A DNA stretch of 64,000 bases. Origin: VRUE01 sp035712345 (lineage in GTDB: Bacteria > Actinomycetota > Thermoleophilia > Solirubrobacterales > 70-9). Each line of letters starts with the position of its first letter. The first letter of the stretch is position 1. The notes under the pieces are model-generated. The model saw only the letters and a list, made by a program, of their open reading frames with translations. It ran no database searches and was not told where the DNA came from. This document shows, one piece after another, positions 16,222 through 25,355 of the stretch. The position numbers were made by a program, and so were the translations under genes. The DNA lies in assembly GCA_035712345.1 (NCBI GenBank), contig DASTAY010000045.1:137173-201172 (forward strand), written 5' to 3'.

Positions 16222-17027
16222 TGGAGGCCGCGACGATCCCGGCCAGGGGGGCGATGCCGACCTGGCGCGCCAATTTGGCGACGATCGCGGCGTTGATGGC
16301 CCGGGCGAAGAACGAGCTGGTGCGGGTGCCGGGGGCGGCGATCCCGGGGGTCCTGGCGCCGACGATCTTCTTCCTCGGCCTCAACGGCGTCTTCGGCGCC
16401 CTGACCCAGCTGAAGGGCTTCGAAACCGGCGCGTATGAGAGCTTCATCGTGCCGGTCAGCATGCTGCAGGGGGCCGGCTTCACCGGCGCCGCGGCCGGGG
16501 TCAACCTCGCCCGCGACATCGAGCAAGGCTGGCTCGACCGGCTGCTCGTCTCCCCCGCGCCGCGCTGGGTGCTGCTCGCGGGAACGGTGCTTGCCGCCAG
16601 CGCCCGCGCTCTGATCCCGGCCACCTTCGTGCTGGCGATCGCGCTCGCGCTCGGCGCCGGCTGGCCGGGAATCGACGGGCTGCTCGTCACCTACCTCATG
16701 GTCGCCGCGATGGCCGCGGTCGCGGCCTGCTGGGGCTCGATGCTGGCGTTGCGCTTCAAGAGCCAATCGGCGGCGCCGTTGATGCAGGCGGGGATGATGG
16801 CGCTGATCCTGACCACGACCGCCTACGCGCCGCTGGCGCTGCTGCAGGGATGGCTGGAGAAGATCGCCCGCGTCAACCCCGTCACCCAGGTGATCGAAGC
16901 CGCGCGCCAAGGCTTCGTCGGCGGCGTCAGCTGGGCCGATACCTGGCCCGGCATCCTCGCCCTGGCCGGCCTGCTCGCCGTCCTCGGCGCGCTCGCCCTG
17001 CGCGAGATGCGCCGCACCGGAGCGTGA
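16218..17027 (+). CDS. ABC-2 type transporter permease
   Basis: 269 residues, six membrane helices, paralogous to the gene before it, with the matching block APLALLQGWLEKIARVNPVTQVIEAARQ near the C-terminus. The exporter probably works as a heterodimer of the two permeases with two copies of the ATPase. It overlaps both its neighbours by a few bases (TGATG at the start, GTGA at the end), so the whole run is translationally coupled. Confidence 0.9.
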   Translation: MMEAATIPARGAMPTWRANLATIAALMARAKNELVRVPGAAIPGVLAPTIFFLGLNGVFGALTQLKGFETGAYESFIVPVSMLQGAGFTGAAAGVNLARDIEQGWLDRLLVSPAPRWVLLAGTVLAASARALIPATFVLAIALALGAGWPGIDGLLVTYLMVAAMAAVAACWGSMLALRFKSQSAAPLMQAGMMALILTTTAYAPLALLQGWLEKIARVNPVTQVIEAARQGFVGGVSWADTWPGILALAGLLAVLGALALREMRRTGA

Positions 17028-18211
17028 GCGCCTCCCAGATCGCAGAGCGGGTGCTGCGCGCGAACTGGTTGGAGGGCGAGCGCGACGGCCGCTGCTTCGC
17101 CTACACGCAGCCGAGCCCGGGGCGCTATCCCTGGCAGTGGTACTGGGACTCCTGCTTCGCGGCGATCGCCTGGCGACGCTTCGAGCCCGAGCGCGCGCGG
17201 GCCGAGCTGGAGAGCCTGCTCGCTGCGCAGCGCCCAGGCGGCTTCATCGGCCACACGATCTTCTGGGACCGACCGGTCTCGCTCGCCCGTTACCCCTTCT
17301 ACAACGTCGCCTCTCGCCGCTCGTTGCAGACCGAGACGATCCAGCCGCCGCTGCTGGCCTGGGCCTGGCGGATCGCGGTCGGCGACCCGGCGCGGGAGCC
17401 GCGGATCGGGGCGCAGATGGACTGGCTCGCGCACAACCGCGATCTCGACGGCGACGGCCTGCTCTGGATCGTCCAACCAGACGAGTCGGGCCTCGACGCC
17501 TCGCCCAAGTTCGATCCGGTCTGGGGCCGGCGCGCCAACGGCCGTCTCGGCTTTCCCCTGCTCGTCGCCGCCAACCGGCGCCGTGGGTTCGACGCCCGCC
17601 GGGTCCGTGACGAGGGCGGCCCGGTCCTCTGCGAGGTCCTGGTCAACACCTTCTGGTCGCTCTCGCTGCAGGCGCTCGGACGTCCCTCGGCCACGCCGGC
17701 GCTGGTCAAGCGGCTCTGGGACGAGCGCCGCGGCCTCTTCCTCGACGAGGCCCAGCCGGGCGGGGCGCGCCCGGCCGTCGCGACGATCGCGGCCTTGGCC
17801 CCGCTCGCCCTGCCCGACCTGCCGGAGGAGATCGGCCGCCGCCTGATCGAGGAGCACCTGCTGAACGCACGCGAGTTCCTCACCCCGGTCGCGCCCCCGT
17901 CGGTCGCCGCCTGCGAGCCGAGCTACGAGCCCGACGGCGGCCGCGGCCCGATCCGCCGCTACTGGCGCGGCCCGACCTGGGTCAACGCCGCCTGGCTCTG
18001 CTGGCTCGGCCTGCGCCGCCTCGGCTACGACGACGCCGCGGAGCGGATGGCCAACGGGCTGATCGGCGCAGTGGAGCGAGAAGGCCTGCGCGAGTACTAC
18101 GACCCGCGTACGGGGAAAGGGCTAGGGGCAAAGGACTTCGCCTGGTCAGCGCTCATCTGCGAGTTCCTAGGCGGGCGCGAAAACCAAGCAGCGCTTGCGA
18201 GCTATTTGTAG
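17024..18211 (+). CDS. Glycoside hydrolase, MGH1/GH63-like (alpha/alpha)6 barrel
   Basis: 395 residues without a signal peptide, so probably cytoplasmic. Motifs match the GH63/MGH1 group of inverting glucosidases: YPWQWYWDSCF near residues 33-43 (catalytic Asp region), DASPKFDPVW, RYWRGPTWVNAAWLCWLGL and EYYDPRTGKG toward the end, which carries the second acidic residue. Relatives include mannosylglycerate/glucosylglycerate hydrolases. Start GTG 17024 overlaps the permease stop, linking it to the exporter. The 3' end overlaps infA by ten bases on the opposite strand. Confidence 0.85.
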   Translation: MSASQIAERVLRANWLEGERDGRCFAYTQPSPGRYPWQWYWDSCFAAIAWRRFEPERARAELESLLAAQRPGGFIGHTIFWDRPVSLARYPFYNVASRRSLQTETIQPPLLAWAWRIAVGDPAREPRIGAQMDWLAHNRDLDGDGLLWIVQPDESGLDASPKFDPVWGRRANGRLGFPLLVAANRRRGFDARRVRDEGGPVLCEVLVNTFWSLSLQALGRPSATPALVKRLWDERRGLFLDEAQPGGARPAVATIAALAPLALPDLPEEIGRRLIEEHLLNAREFLTPVAPPSVAACEPSYEPDGGRGPIRRYWRGPTWVNAAWLCWLGLRRLGYDDAAERMANGLIGAVEREGLREYYDPRTGKGLGAKDFAWSALICEFLGGRENQAALASYL

Positions 18212-18420
18212 CGGTAGGTAATTCGGCCCCTATCCAAGTCATAGGGGGAGAGCTCGATCTTGACGCGGTCGCCGGGCAGGATGCGGATGTAGTGGCGGCG
18301 CATCTTGCCCGAGATGTGGCCGAGGACCTCGTGGTCGTTGTCGAGCTTGACACGGAACATCGTGTTGGGGAGGGCCTCGGTGATCTCGCCCTCCATCTCG
18401 ATCTTCTCCTCTTTGGCCAT
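18202..18420 (-). CDS. infA: Translation initiation factor IF-1
   Basis: 72 residues, a single S1-like OB fold (MEGEITEALPNTMFRVKLDN...HISGKMRRHYIRILPGDRVKIELSPYDL). It binds the 30S A site during initiation. Length is normal. ATG 18420 is the start; the frame extends to 18447 but the first residues are not part of the family. It stands alone rather than in the usual rpmJ-rpsM context. Confidence 0.97.
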   Translation of the reverse strand: MAKEEKIEMEGEITEALPNTMFRVKLDNDHEVLGHISGKMRRHYIRILPGDRVKIELSPYDLDRGRITYRYK

Positions 18421-18511
18421 GCGGCGGGGAGCGTACCTGAGAGGCAACAGTCGCGCCTCGCTCGCTGCGCAGAGAATCAGATATGGATGCTTGCTCGCTC
18501 GGCGCTCCGCC

Positions 18512-19930
18512 TCACCTTTTTCGACGTAGGTGTTCGATTGCGGCCTGCCGGTCTACGACCTCCCCCGCATACTGGGCCGCCTCGAGCTCGACCAGCAGGT
18601 CGCCGAGCTCGGGCCCGGGCTCGATCCCCAGCTCCACCGCGAGCTCGTCGCCGCGCAGCAACGGCTGCGGGGGCCCGTCGCGACGCCAGTCGAGCGCGGC
18701 CGCCAGCATCTGCCGGGCGAGCTCGAGATGGGCCTCGATCGCCTCCTCGGTCGCAAGCGGGCCAGCGCCGCGGGCGGAGAGCCGGTCGGCGACGGTGAGC
18801 AGGGTGACGTCGGCGGCGACCGGCTCGGTGGTGCGCAGGTACTCGTGGATCCGCCGCGGCGGCAGGGGCGCCTCATGGACGAGGAAGCCGAGGCGCAGGT
18901 GGTGCAGGGCGAGCGCCTGCAGGTGGCGGGTCAGCCTCGCGCTGGCGCGCAAGCGGCGGCAGATCTCGCCGATCACCTCGGCGCCGACGCTGTCGTGGCC
19001 GATGAAGGTCACGTAGCCGTTGCGGTCGCCCTTCGTCATCGGCTTGGCGATGTCGTGGAAGAGGGCGCCGAAGCGCAGCGCGGTGCCGTGGCTCATCTCG
19101 TCGGCGAGCGGCTCGGCGAGCAGGGCGCGCGTCTCGGCCGCCCGCTCGCCGGCGAAGCGCTCGAGGTCGCGCTCGACCTCGAGCGTCCGCGCGAGCACGG
19201 CAAGGGTGTGGCCATGCACGTCGAGGTGATGGTTGGGTCCCTGCTCGACCCCGCGCAGCGCCTCGACCTCGGGCAGGACGACGGCGGTCAGGCCGAGCTC
19301 GTCGAGCAGGGCGAGGCCGCGCAGCGGGTCCGGCCCGCCGAGCAGGCGGCGCAGCTCGGCGAGCTGGCGCTCTCCGGCCGGCTCGGCGGCGAGCGATGCC
19401 TGCGAACGGGCCAGCGCCGCCGTCTCGGCGTCGACCTGCAGCTCGAGGTCGGCGGCGAGGCGGGCGGCGCGCAGCAGCCGCAGTGGATCGTCGCGGAAGC
19501 CGGACTCCGCGACGACGCGAAGGAGGCGCCGCTCCAGGTCGCGGATGCCGCCGAAGGGATCGATCGGCTCACCCCCCGCGAGCGGGACGGCGACGGCGCC
19601 GAGGGTGAAGTCGCGAGCGGCGAGGTCGAGCTCGATCGTCTCACCGCGCAGCGCGGTCGCGTCCACCTGCCAGGAGCGGTCGCGGGCGACGGCGCGCCAG
19701 GTGGCGAACTCGGCCGAGAGCTCGAAGGCGTGCCCGTCGCCCGCCTCGGCGATCCGCTTCGCCACCTGCCGCGGATCGCCGCCGACCGCCAGGTCGAGGT
19801 CCGTGACCTCGCGTCCCATCGCCGCGTCGCGCACGGCTCCCCCCGCGATCCATACCTCGTCCTCGGCGCTCAGCGCCCGCCGGGCCAGGCCGATCAGCGA
19901 GGAGGCCTCGAGGCGCTCGGCGAGGCTCAC
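18512..19930 (-). CDS. cca: tRNA nucleotidyltransferase / poly(A) polymerase family with HD domain
   Basis: 472 residues. The class II nucleotidyltransferase head has GGAVRDAAMGREVTDLDLAV (metal-binding DxD), followed by the RRDFTLGAVAV-type and LLRAARLAADL elements. An HD phosphohydrolase domain follows (HTLAVL..., FGALFHDIAKP). This is the architecture of bacterial CCA-adding enzymes that repair tRNA 3' ends. The start overlaps the alr stop by four bases. A lone poly(A) polymerase activity cannot be excluded. Confidence 0.9.
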   Translation of the reverse strand: MSLAERLEASSLIGLARRALSAEDEVWIAGGAVRDAAMGREVTDLDLAVGGDPRQVAKRIAEAGDGHAFELSAEFATWRAVARDRSWQVDATALRGETIELDLAARDFTLGAVAVPLAGGEPIDPFGGIRDLERRLLRVVAESGFRDDPLRLLRAARLAADLELQVDAETAALARSQASLAAEPAGERQLAELRRLLGGPDPLRGLALLDELGLTAVVLPEVEALRGVEQGPNHHLDVHGHTLAVLARTLEVERDLERFAGERAAETRALLAEPLADEMSHGTALRFGALFHDIAKPMTKGDRNGYVTFIGHDSVGAEVIGEICRRLRASARLTRHLQALALHHLRLGFLVHEAPLPPRRIHEYLRTTEPVAADVTLLTVADRLSARGAGPLATEEAIEAHLELARQMLAAALDWRRDGPPQPLLRGDELAVELGIEPGPELGDLLVELEAAQYAGEVVDRQAAIEHLRRKR

Positions 19931-21039
19931 TCCCCCACCCTGGGGACGCGGGCCGAGATGCCGCAGGTGACCTCGTAGTTGATCGTCCCGAGCCTGCGGG
20001 CGAGATCCTCGGCGAGAATCGTCTCGCCGTCCTGGGAACCGATCAGCACCGCCTCCGCCCCGGGCCGGACGTCGGTGTCCGGGCCGAGGTCGACGGTGAC
20101 GTTGTCCATCGAGACCGTGCCGACGAGCGGGAAGCGGCGCCCGTCGATCAGCACCTCGGCCTCGTTGGAGAGGCCGCGACGGACGCCGTCGCCGTAGCCG
20201 AGCGGCAGCACGCCGACGCAGGTCCCGCGCTCGGCCCGCCAGCTGCGGCCATAGCCGGCGCTGTCGCCGGGCGCGAAGGGCTTCACGTCGGCGACGTAGG
20301 AGCGCAGCGAGAGCGCCGGGCGCAGGCCGCGCGCGGCCGGGTCGCCCTGAAACGGGTCGAGCCCGTAGACGGCGACTCCGCAGCGCGCCATGTCGAAGTG
20401 GGCGCGGCGGTCGCGAAAGACCGCGGCGCTGTTGGCGGCGTGGACGACGATGCCGGGGACCGCGCCGCGCGCCGCGTCGGCCACAGCCGAGAAGCGGTCG
20501 AGCTGCTCGTCGAAGAAGCCGTCGTCAGAGCGCGGTTCGTCCGCGGTGGCGAAGTGGGTCCAGACCCCGGCGGGCTCCAGGTCGGGACTGTGGGAACAGG
20601 CGCGGAGCAGGTCCAGCACCTCCTCGGGATCCGGGTTGCCGAGGCGGCCCATGCCGCTGTCGTACTTGACGTGGACGCGGGCCGGGCGGCCGTGCGCCCG
20701 GGCGCGCTCGGCGAGCAGGTCGAGGAAGCCGCGCCGCCAGACGGACACCTCCGAGCCGGCCTCGAGCGCGGTATCGAGCTCCTCGACGCTCAGCGCCCCC
20801 ATCGTCAGCAGCGGCACGTGGGCGAAGCGCCGCCCGATCCGCTCCGCCTCGGCGGCCGTCGCAACGGCGAGGCGGGTCGCACCCCCCGCCAGAGCGGCTT
20901 CGGCGCAGGCCACGTCACCGTGGCCGTAACCGTCGGCCTTGACCACGGCGCACAGCTCCGCGGCATCCAGCTCGGCCTTCAGCCGGGCGCAGTTGTCGCG
21001 CACGGCGCCGAGCTCGATCCGGGCAACCGCCCGCATCAC
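19927..21039 (-). CDS. alr: Alanine racemase
   Basis: 370 residues. The N-terminal TIM barrel carries the PLP lysine in AVVKADGYGHG (Lys34); the C-terminal beta domain carries the catalytic Tyr in AGYGRSW and the GTVSMDN block. It supplies D-alanine for peptidoglycan. Start may be GTG 21039 or ATG 21036, both downstream of GAGGGG. It lies three to six bases after the CBS-domain gene and overlaps cca. Confidence 0.96.
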   Translation of the reverse strand: MMRAVARIELGAVRDNCARLKAELDAAELCAVVKADGYGHGDVACAEAALAGGATRLAVATAAEAERIGRRFAHVPLLTMGALSVEELDTALEAGSEVSVWRRGFLDLLAERARAHGRPARVHVKYDSGMGRLGNPDPEEVLDLLRACSHSPDLEPAGVWTHFATADEPRSDDGFFDEQLDRFSAVADAARGAVPGIVVHAANSAAVFRDRRAHFDMARCGVAVYGLDPFQGDPAARGLRPALSLRSYVADVKPFAPGDSAGYGRSWRAERGTCVGVLPLGYGDGVRRGLSNEAEVLIDGRRFPLVGTVSMDNVTVDLGPDTDVRPGAEAVLIGSQDGETILAEDLARRLGTINYEVTCGISARVPRVGE

Positions 21040-21042
21040 GCT

Positions 21043-21504
21043 CTACCCCTCGACGAGCGCGGCCAGCGCGTCGGCCCGCGTGACCATTCCGGCGAGGCGA
21101 CCCTCCTCGTCGACCACGGGGAGGTGATTGTGGTGCTCGTCGGCGATCCGCCGCGCCACCGTCTCGGCGCTGGCGTAGTCGTTGACCGTCACCGGGTCGG
21201 CCGTCATCAGCTCGGAGACCTTGGTCGCGAAGGCCTTGTCGAGGCGCTTCTCGAAGCCCTTCATCGAGCCGACGAAGACGATCCCGCCCATGATGTTGAG
21301 GTAGTGCGGCAGATGGAGGTCGGACTCCTCTTCGCTGAGCACGAGGTCGGACTCGCTGACGATGCCGACCACCTTGCGGTCCTCGTCGACGACCGGGATC
21401 GCGCCCTTGTCGGTCGAGGCGAGCAATTCGATCGCGCTGCGGGCCTCGGCGTCGGGCGAGACGCTCGGCACGGCGCTGTCCATGATCTCAGCGGCGGTCT
21501 TCAT
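21043..21504 (-). CDS. Tandem CBS-domain protein
   Basis: 153 residues with two CBS motifs (about 1-60 with KVVGIVSESDLV, and about 95-150 with RLAGMVTRADALAAL) separated by a 35-residue linker (LHLPHYLNIMGGIVFVGS), a spacing often seen in AMP/ATP-binding stand-alone CBS proteins. It heads the small alr-cca unit and probably shares its promoter; a palindrome at 21548 lies 44 bp upstream of the start. Function unknown. Confidence 0.88.
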   Translation of the reverse strand: MKTAAEIMDSAVPSVSPDAEARSAIELLASTDKGAIPVVDEDRKVVGIVSESDLVLSEEESDLHLPHYLNIMGGIVFVGSMKGFEKRLDKAFATKVSELMTADPVTVNDYASAETVARRIADEHHNHLPVVDEEGRLAGMVTRADALAALVEG

Positions 21505-21547
21505 CGCAGGCGCGAGGTTATTCGACCGGCCAGACCCAGCGTTGTGC

Positions 21548-21578
21548 GACTTGTACGCGCTATAGCACGTACAAAGTC
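21548..21578. promoter_or_regulatory. Palindrome upstream of the CBS-alr-cca unit
   Basis: GACTTGTACG (21548-21557) is inverted as CGTACAAAGTC (21568-21578) with a one-base bulge, and the centre reads CTATAG, which on the minus strand resembles a -10 box. An operator over the promoter of the minus-strand unit fits; it could also act as a terminator for nnr, which ends 13 bp away, though there is no T-run. Confidence 0.45.
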
Positions 21579-21590
21579 CCCAGCGGTGGG

Positions 21591-23099
21591 CTACGGCGCT
21601 TTCAAACCCACCGGAATCGACTCGATCACGTCGGTGGCGATCACCGACTCGGCGGCGCCGATCCGGGCCGCCGCGTCGCGGCCGGCGCGGGCGTGTGCGA
21701 GGACCGCCGCGCAGGCCGCAGCAAACGGCTCGAGCCCGCGGGCGAGCATCGCCGCGGCGATCCCCGAGAGCACGTCGCCGGTGCCGGCAGTGGCGAGCCC
21801 GGGCGCGGACAGCGCGTTGACGGCGACCAGCTCGCCGTCGGTGACGATCGTGTCGTCGCCCTTGAGCACGACCACGGCGCCGGCCGCGCGGGCGGCCTCA
21901 CTCGCGGCCTCCAGGCGATGCGCCGCGACCTCTTCCGAGCTGCGGCCGAGCAGGCGCCCGAGCTCGCCGGCGTGGGGCGTCAGCACCGTCGGCGCCCCGC
22001 GCGCCGCGATCGAGCCGAGCTGCCCGGCAAAGGCGTTGAGGCCGTCGGCGTCGAGCACCAACGGCGCCTCTATCCGAGGGACGACCTCGCGGGCCAGCTC
22101 GATCGAGCCGGGATCGCGGCCGAGCCCGGGGCCGAAGACCCCCGCCGCGGCGCGCTCGAAGGCACGCAGCAGGGGCTTGGCCGAGGCGGGCGCAAGGCAG
22201 CCGTCCCCGCCAGGACAGCCGACCGACATCACCTCCGGCTGGCCCTGCTCGAAGATCGGCTCGAGGTCGGCGGGCACGGCCACCGTCGCGTAGCCCGCCC
22301 CGGCCCGGATCGCCGCTCGGGAGGACATCTGCACCGCGCCGGTCAGGCCGCGCGAGCCGCCTGCGATCGTCACCTGCCCAGAGCTGAACTTGCTCGATCG
22401 CGCCCCCCGCCGCGGCGCCAGGTCGAGCACGGCTTCGTCGATCGTGCCGGCCGCGGGCTGCACGGGCGCGCCGCGGGGGATGCCGATCGGCGCCACCCGC
22501 AGCTCCCCCGTGCACCACTTGCCCGGCGCGACGCGATGACCGAGCTTGGCGGCGTGGAAGCTGACGGTGACGTCGGCTTCGACCGCCGCACCCGCGACCT
22601 CGCCGCTGGAGGCGTCGACCCCGGAGGCGACGTCGCAGGCGACGACCGGGGCGCCGCAGGCATTCACCGCCTCGATCGCCCCAAGCGCCGGCTCGCGCGG
22701 CTCGCCTTCGAAGCCGGTGCCGAAGATCGCGTCGACGACCGCCCCGGAGCCTTCCAGGCGCCTGTCGAGGTTCTCGCTGACGCGCTCGGCCTCGACGCGT
22801 CCCAGGTTCGCCGCCGCGTCGCCGCTCAGGTCCTCCGCCGGCCAGAGCAGGAGCGTCTCGACCTCGAAGCCCGCCTCGGCCAGGTAGCGCGCCGCGACCA
22901 GCCCGTCGCCGGCGTTGTTCCCCTTGCCGCAGAGGACACGCACCGGCCCCTCAGGCGCCAGCTCTCCAACGGCCTCGGCGACAGCCCGTCCCGCAGCCTC
23001 CATCAGCTCCAGCGAGGGAACCCCCCGGTCCTCGATCGCCCAGGAATCCACAGCCCGCATCTTCTCGGCGTCGTACAGCGGATCGAGCCAAGGCTCCAC
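21591..23099 (-). CDS. nnr: Bifunctional NAD(P)H-hydrate epimerase / dehydratase
   Basis: 502 residues. The N-terminal YjeF domain (epimerase) has GKGNNAGDGLVAARYL and the VDAIFGTG block. The C-terminal ribokinase-like dehydratase has LDADGLNAFAG and NALSAPGLATAGTGDVLSGI. Together they repair NADHX/NADPHX. GTG 23099 is chosen because homologs begin close to the LYDAEKMRAVDSWAI segment. Position between glmS and alr is typical of Actinobacteria. Confidence 0.95.
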   Translation of the reverse strand: MEPWLDPLYDAEKMRAVDSWAIEDRGVPSLELMEAAGRAVAEAVGELAPEGPVRVLCGKGNNAGDGLVAARYLAEAGFEVETLLLWPAEDLSGDAAANLGRVEAERVSENLDRRLEGSGAVVDAIFGTGFEGEPREPALGAIEAVNACGAPVVACDVASGVDASSGEVAGAAVEADVTVSFHAAKLGHRVAPGKWCTGELRVAPIGIPRGAPVQPAAGTIDEAVLDLAPRRGARSSKFSSGQVTIAGGSRGLTGAVQMSSRAAIRAGAGYATVAVPADLEPIFEQGQPEVMSVGCPGGDGCLAPASAKPLLRAFERAAAGVFGPGLGRDPGSIELAREVVPRIEAPLVLDADGLNAFAGQLGSIAARGAPTVLTPHAGELGRLLGRSSEEVAAHRLEAASEAARAAGAVVVLKGDDTIVTDGELVAVNALSAPGLATAGTGDVLSGIAAAMLARGLEPFAAACAAVLAHARAGRDAAARIGAAESVIATDVIESIPVGLKAP

Positions 23100-23113
23100 G
23101 CCGCACAGCCTAC

Positions 23114-23773
23114 GTGTACACGGGGGCGCGCGCGACGCCTTCACTTACGACCGCGCAGTCACGGCACCGCTGCGACGGAAACGGTCGGATGGCGCGGTGC
23201 CTGCAGACGCTGGTCCTTGCCAGAGACAGGGTGCTTGCACCCGTCTTCTCGAGCATCGAGGAGTTCCTCGGACGCAACACGCAGACCTATTACGACGTGC
23301 TCGGCGAAGTCGGGGCCGGCTCCTGGCATCCGGATCGGGACGCCCGTCCGTGGATTCGCTTCTGCCTGGGCGCCCACTTTCTCCAGATCAGAACTCTTCA
23401 GCGACGCCGGGTCGAGGCCGAGGAGCTCTGGAACGGCTGCGTCGAGCTTGTCGAAAAAAACGAACTGTCCGAGCGTTGCGCCGCGGCGCTCATCGACACG
23501 GCCTACGGACTGCGAATCAGGCGCGGCAGCTATCAGAGCGCCGGCCTGGCGATGACGGGAGAGGAGATCAGCGACCAGAGCGCGTCTCGCGACCTGAAGA
23601 GCATGGTCGACGCCGGCCTGCTTCGCGCCGTCGGCGAGCGGCGTGCCCGTTACTACCTCGCCGGCGACGAACCGAAAGCTCTACGCGAGGCGATTCGCGC
23701 GAAGCGGCCGCCACGCGAGACGGACGATCCCTTCCGGGTAGTCCGCGAGCGCCGCCAGCTCAGCTTGACCTGA
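23114..23773 (+). pseudogene. 5'-truncated Fic-family protein remnant
   Basis: The frame opens directly in a damaged Fic motif: HRCDGNGRMAR instead of HPFxDGNGRxxR, one residue short and without the HPF start. Everything that should precede it (about 200 residues of Fic core and Fic_N) is absent, because nnr begins only 15 bp away on the other strand. After the motif come the usual C-terminal features: TQTYYDVLGEV..., PWIRFCLGAHF, then a winged-helix segment (TGEEISDQSASRDLKSMVDAGLL). Without the complete motif it cannot AMPylate. The winged helix could still be made from an internal ATG at 23189. Confidence 0.75.
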
Positions 23774-23776
23774 GGG

Positions 23777-25330
23777 CTACTTCAGGCCGACGATCAGCCT
23801 GGCCGTGGCCAGGTCGCCCTGGGAGGCGCTGCCGAGGGCGAGGAAGCGGATGCTCTTCAGGTACTTCTTCGCCTTCTCGAAGCCTTCTTCGGAGTTGGGG
23901 ACCAGCGCGTCGGCCAGGTGCAGCGCGGCCGGGCCGTCGGCGAAGCCGCCGATCGGCGTGTCGCCGAGCGAGGCGACGGCGTCGCTGTAGGCGGGGTCGT
24001 CGGAGAGCGTCCTGCCGTTGCCCGAGCCGCTGGTCAGGCCCGCCACGGTCGGCGCCAGGCCGTAGCCGATCGCGACCCTGCCCTCTTTCGCCGCGACGAC
24101 GAGCGGCTTTTCGCCGAGTTCGTCGCTGCGCACCGAGAAGCCGCTGTACTTGCCGTTCAGCGCCGTGACGCCGGCGACGTGGACGTGGCGCAGCAGCAGG
24201 CCGAGGTTGGCGATCGCCTTGGTCGCCTCGGAGCCCTTCGTGCTCAGCACCAGGGCGCCGCCGAGGGTGCTCTTGCTCGCGCCCGTCGCGAACACGCCCG
24301 CGTCCTGCACGGAGCCCGCGAGGCCTTCCAGGTCGATGCCGAGTTCCTTCAGGCCCTTCTTCAGCTGGTGCGGCGGGATCGTGCCCGGGACGCCTTCCGC
24401 GTCGAGGCTGTCGATCGCCTGCTCGAGCTGCTTGCCGAAGCCGGAGACGGCGAAGCCGGCGAAGGCTTCGGCGGGCAGTTCTCCCAACAGCTGCGATGCG
24501 TCCCCGGTCGGCGCTTCCTGGCCGGCCAGGTCGCTGCTCAGCTCGACCGCGATCTGTTCGGAGCCGGGCACGATGCTCGCCACCGCCGTCGCTTCGCTCG
24601 GGTCGATCCCGGCGTTCTGGAGGACCTGGCGCGCCGTCGGGTCGATCTGACCGCCGCCCTGGTCGATCAGCTTGCCGACGTCGACGTAGACGTCGGCGAG
24701 GCTGCCGTCCGAGGCGGCCGAGATCGCCTTCGTGAAGGCATCTTCGTCGCCGAGGGATTCGCCGTCGGAGGCGTCGACGACTTCCGTGAAGACCTTTTCG
24801 TCTTCGGCGATCACGAGGAAGTCGCCGACGACGCCGATCGCGTGCCCTTCGGAGCCGCCGAGCTCGAAGTCGACGCCTTCGTAGCTGCCCGAGCGGTAGG
24901 TATCGCTGCTCTGCTTGACCCGCTCGTCGATGAATTCCTGCGTCGCCCCGGTGTCGGTCGATTCGACCAGGACGCCGGTGCCGCTGAATTCGTCCCCTTC
25001 TTCGAGCTGCTCGAAGAAGACGCCGCCGCGATCGCCCAGCCACGGTTCGACTTCCTTTTCGAAGTCGAGCGATTCGCCTTCGCCCGCGGCCGAGCTCTCC
25101 AGTTCTTCGACGATGAGTTCGCCCAGGTTGTCGACGCCCGCGACCTGCTTCGCGATCGCGTCGACGTTGGCCTTCAGTTCCCCTTCGGGCCGCAGGTCGC
25201 CTTCGACGAAGACCGGCGCCCCGGGGGGAGCCAGGGACGCGACGTCAGCGCCCGAGGAACCGCTCCCGCAACCGGCGAGAGCGGCGATGGCGGCAGCGGC
25301 AAGCGCCGCGATGAGGAGACGAGACTTCAT
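23777..25330 (-). CDS. DUF3352 family lipoprotein
   Basis: 517 residues from ATG 25330. The signal peptide ends in the lipobox LAGCGS, so it is a lipid-anchored extracellular protein. The rest is acidic with repeated short hydrophobic beta-rich stretches and matches the general look of DUF3352 (LAPPGAPVFVEGDLRPEGELK... near the N-terminus, SVRSDELGEKPLVVA.., LGDTPIGGFADGPAALHL.. near the end). Function is not established for the family. An alternative ATG at 25342 would add four residues. Confidence 0.8.
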   Translation of the reverse strand: MKSRLLIAALAAAAIAALAGCGSGSSGADVASLAPPGAPVFVEGDLRPEGELKANVDAIAKQVAGVDNLGELIVEELESSAAGEGESLDFEKEVEPWLGDRGGVFFEQLEEGDEFSGTGVLVESTDTGATQEFIDERVKQSSDTYRSGSYEGVDFELGGSEGHAIGVVGDFLVIAEDEKVFTEVVDASDGESLGDEDAFTKAISAASDGSLADVYVDVGKLIDQGGGQIDPTARQVLQNAGIDPSEATAVASIVPGSEQIAVELSSDLAGQEAPTGDASQLLGELPAEAFAGFAVSGFGKQLEQAIDSLDAEGVPGTIPPHQLKKGLKELGIDLEGLAGSVQDAGVFATGASKSTLGGALVLSTKGSEATKAIANLGLLLRHVHVAGVTALNGKYSGFSVRSDELGEKPLVVAAKEGRVAIGYGLAPTVAGLTSGSGNGRTLSDDPAYSDAVASLGDTPIGGFADGPAALHLADALVPNSEEGFEKAKKYLKSIRFLALGSASQGDLATARLIVGLK

Positions 25331-25355
25331 GCGGCCCGGCATCCTAGCGGTGCCG

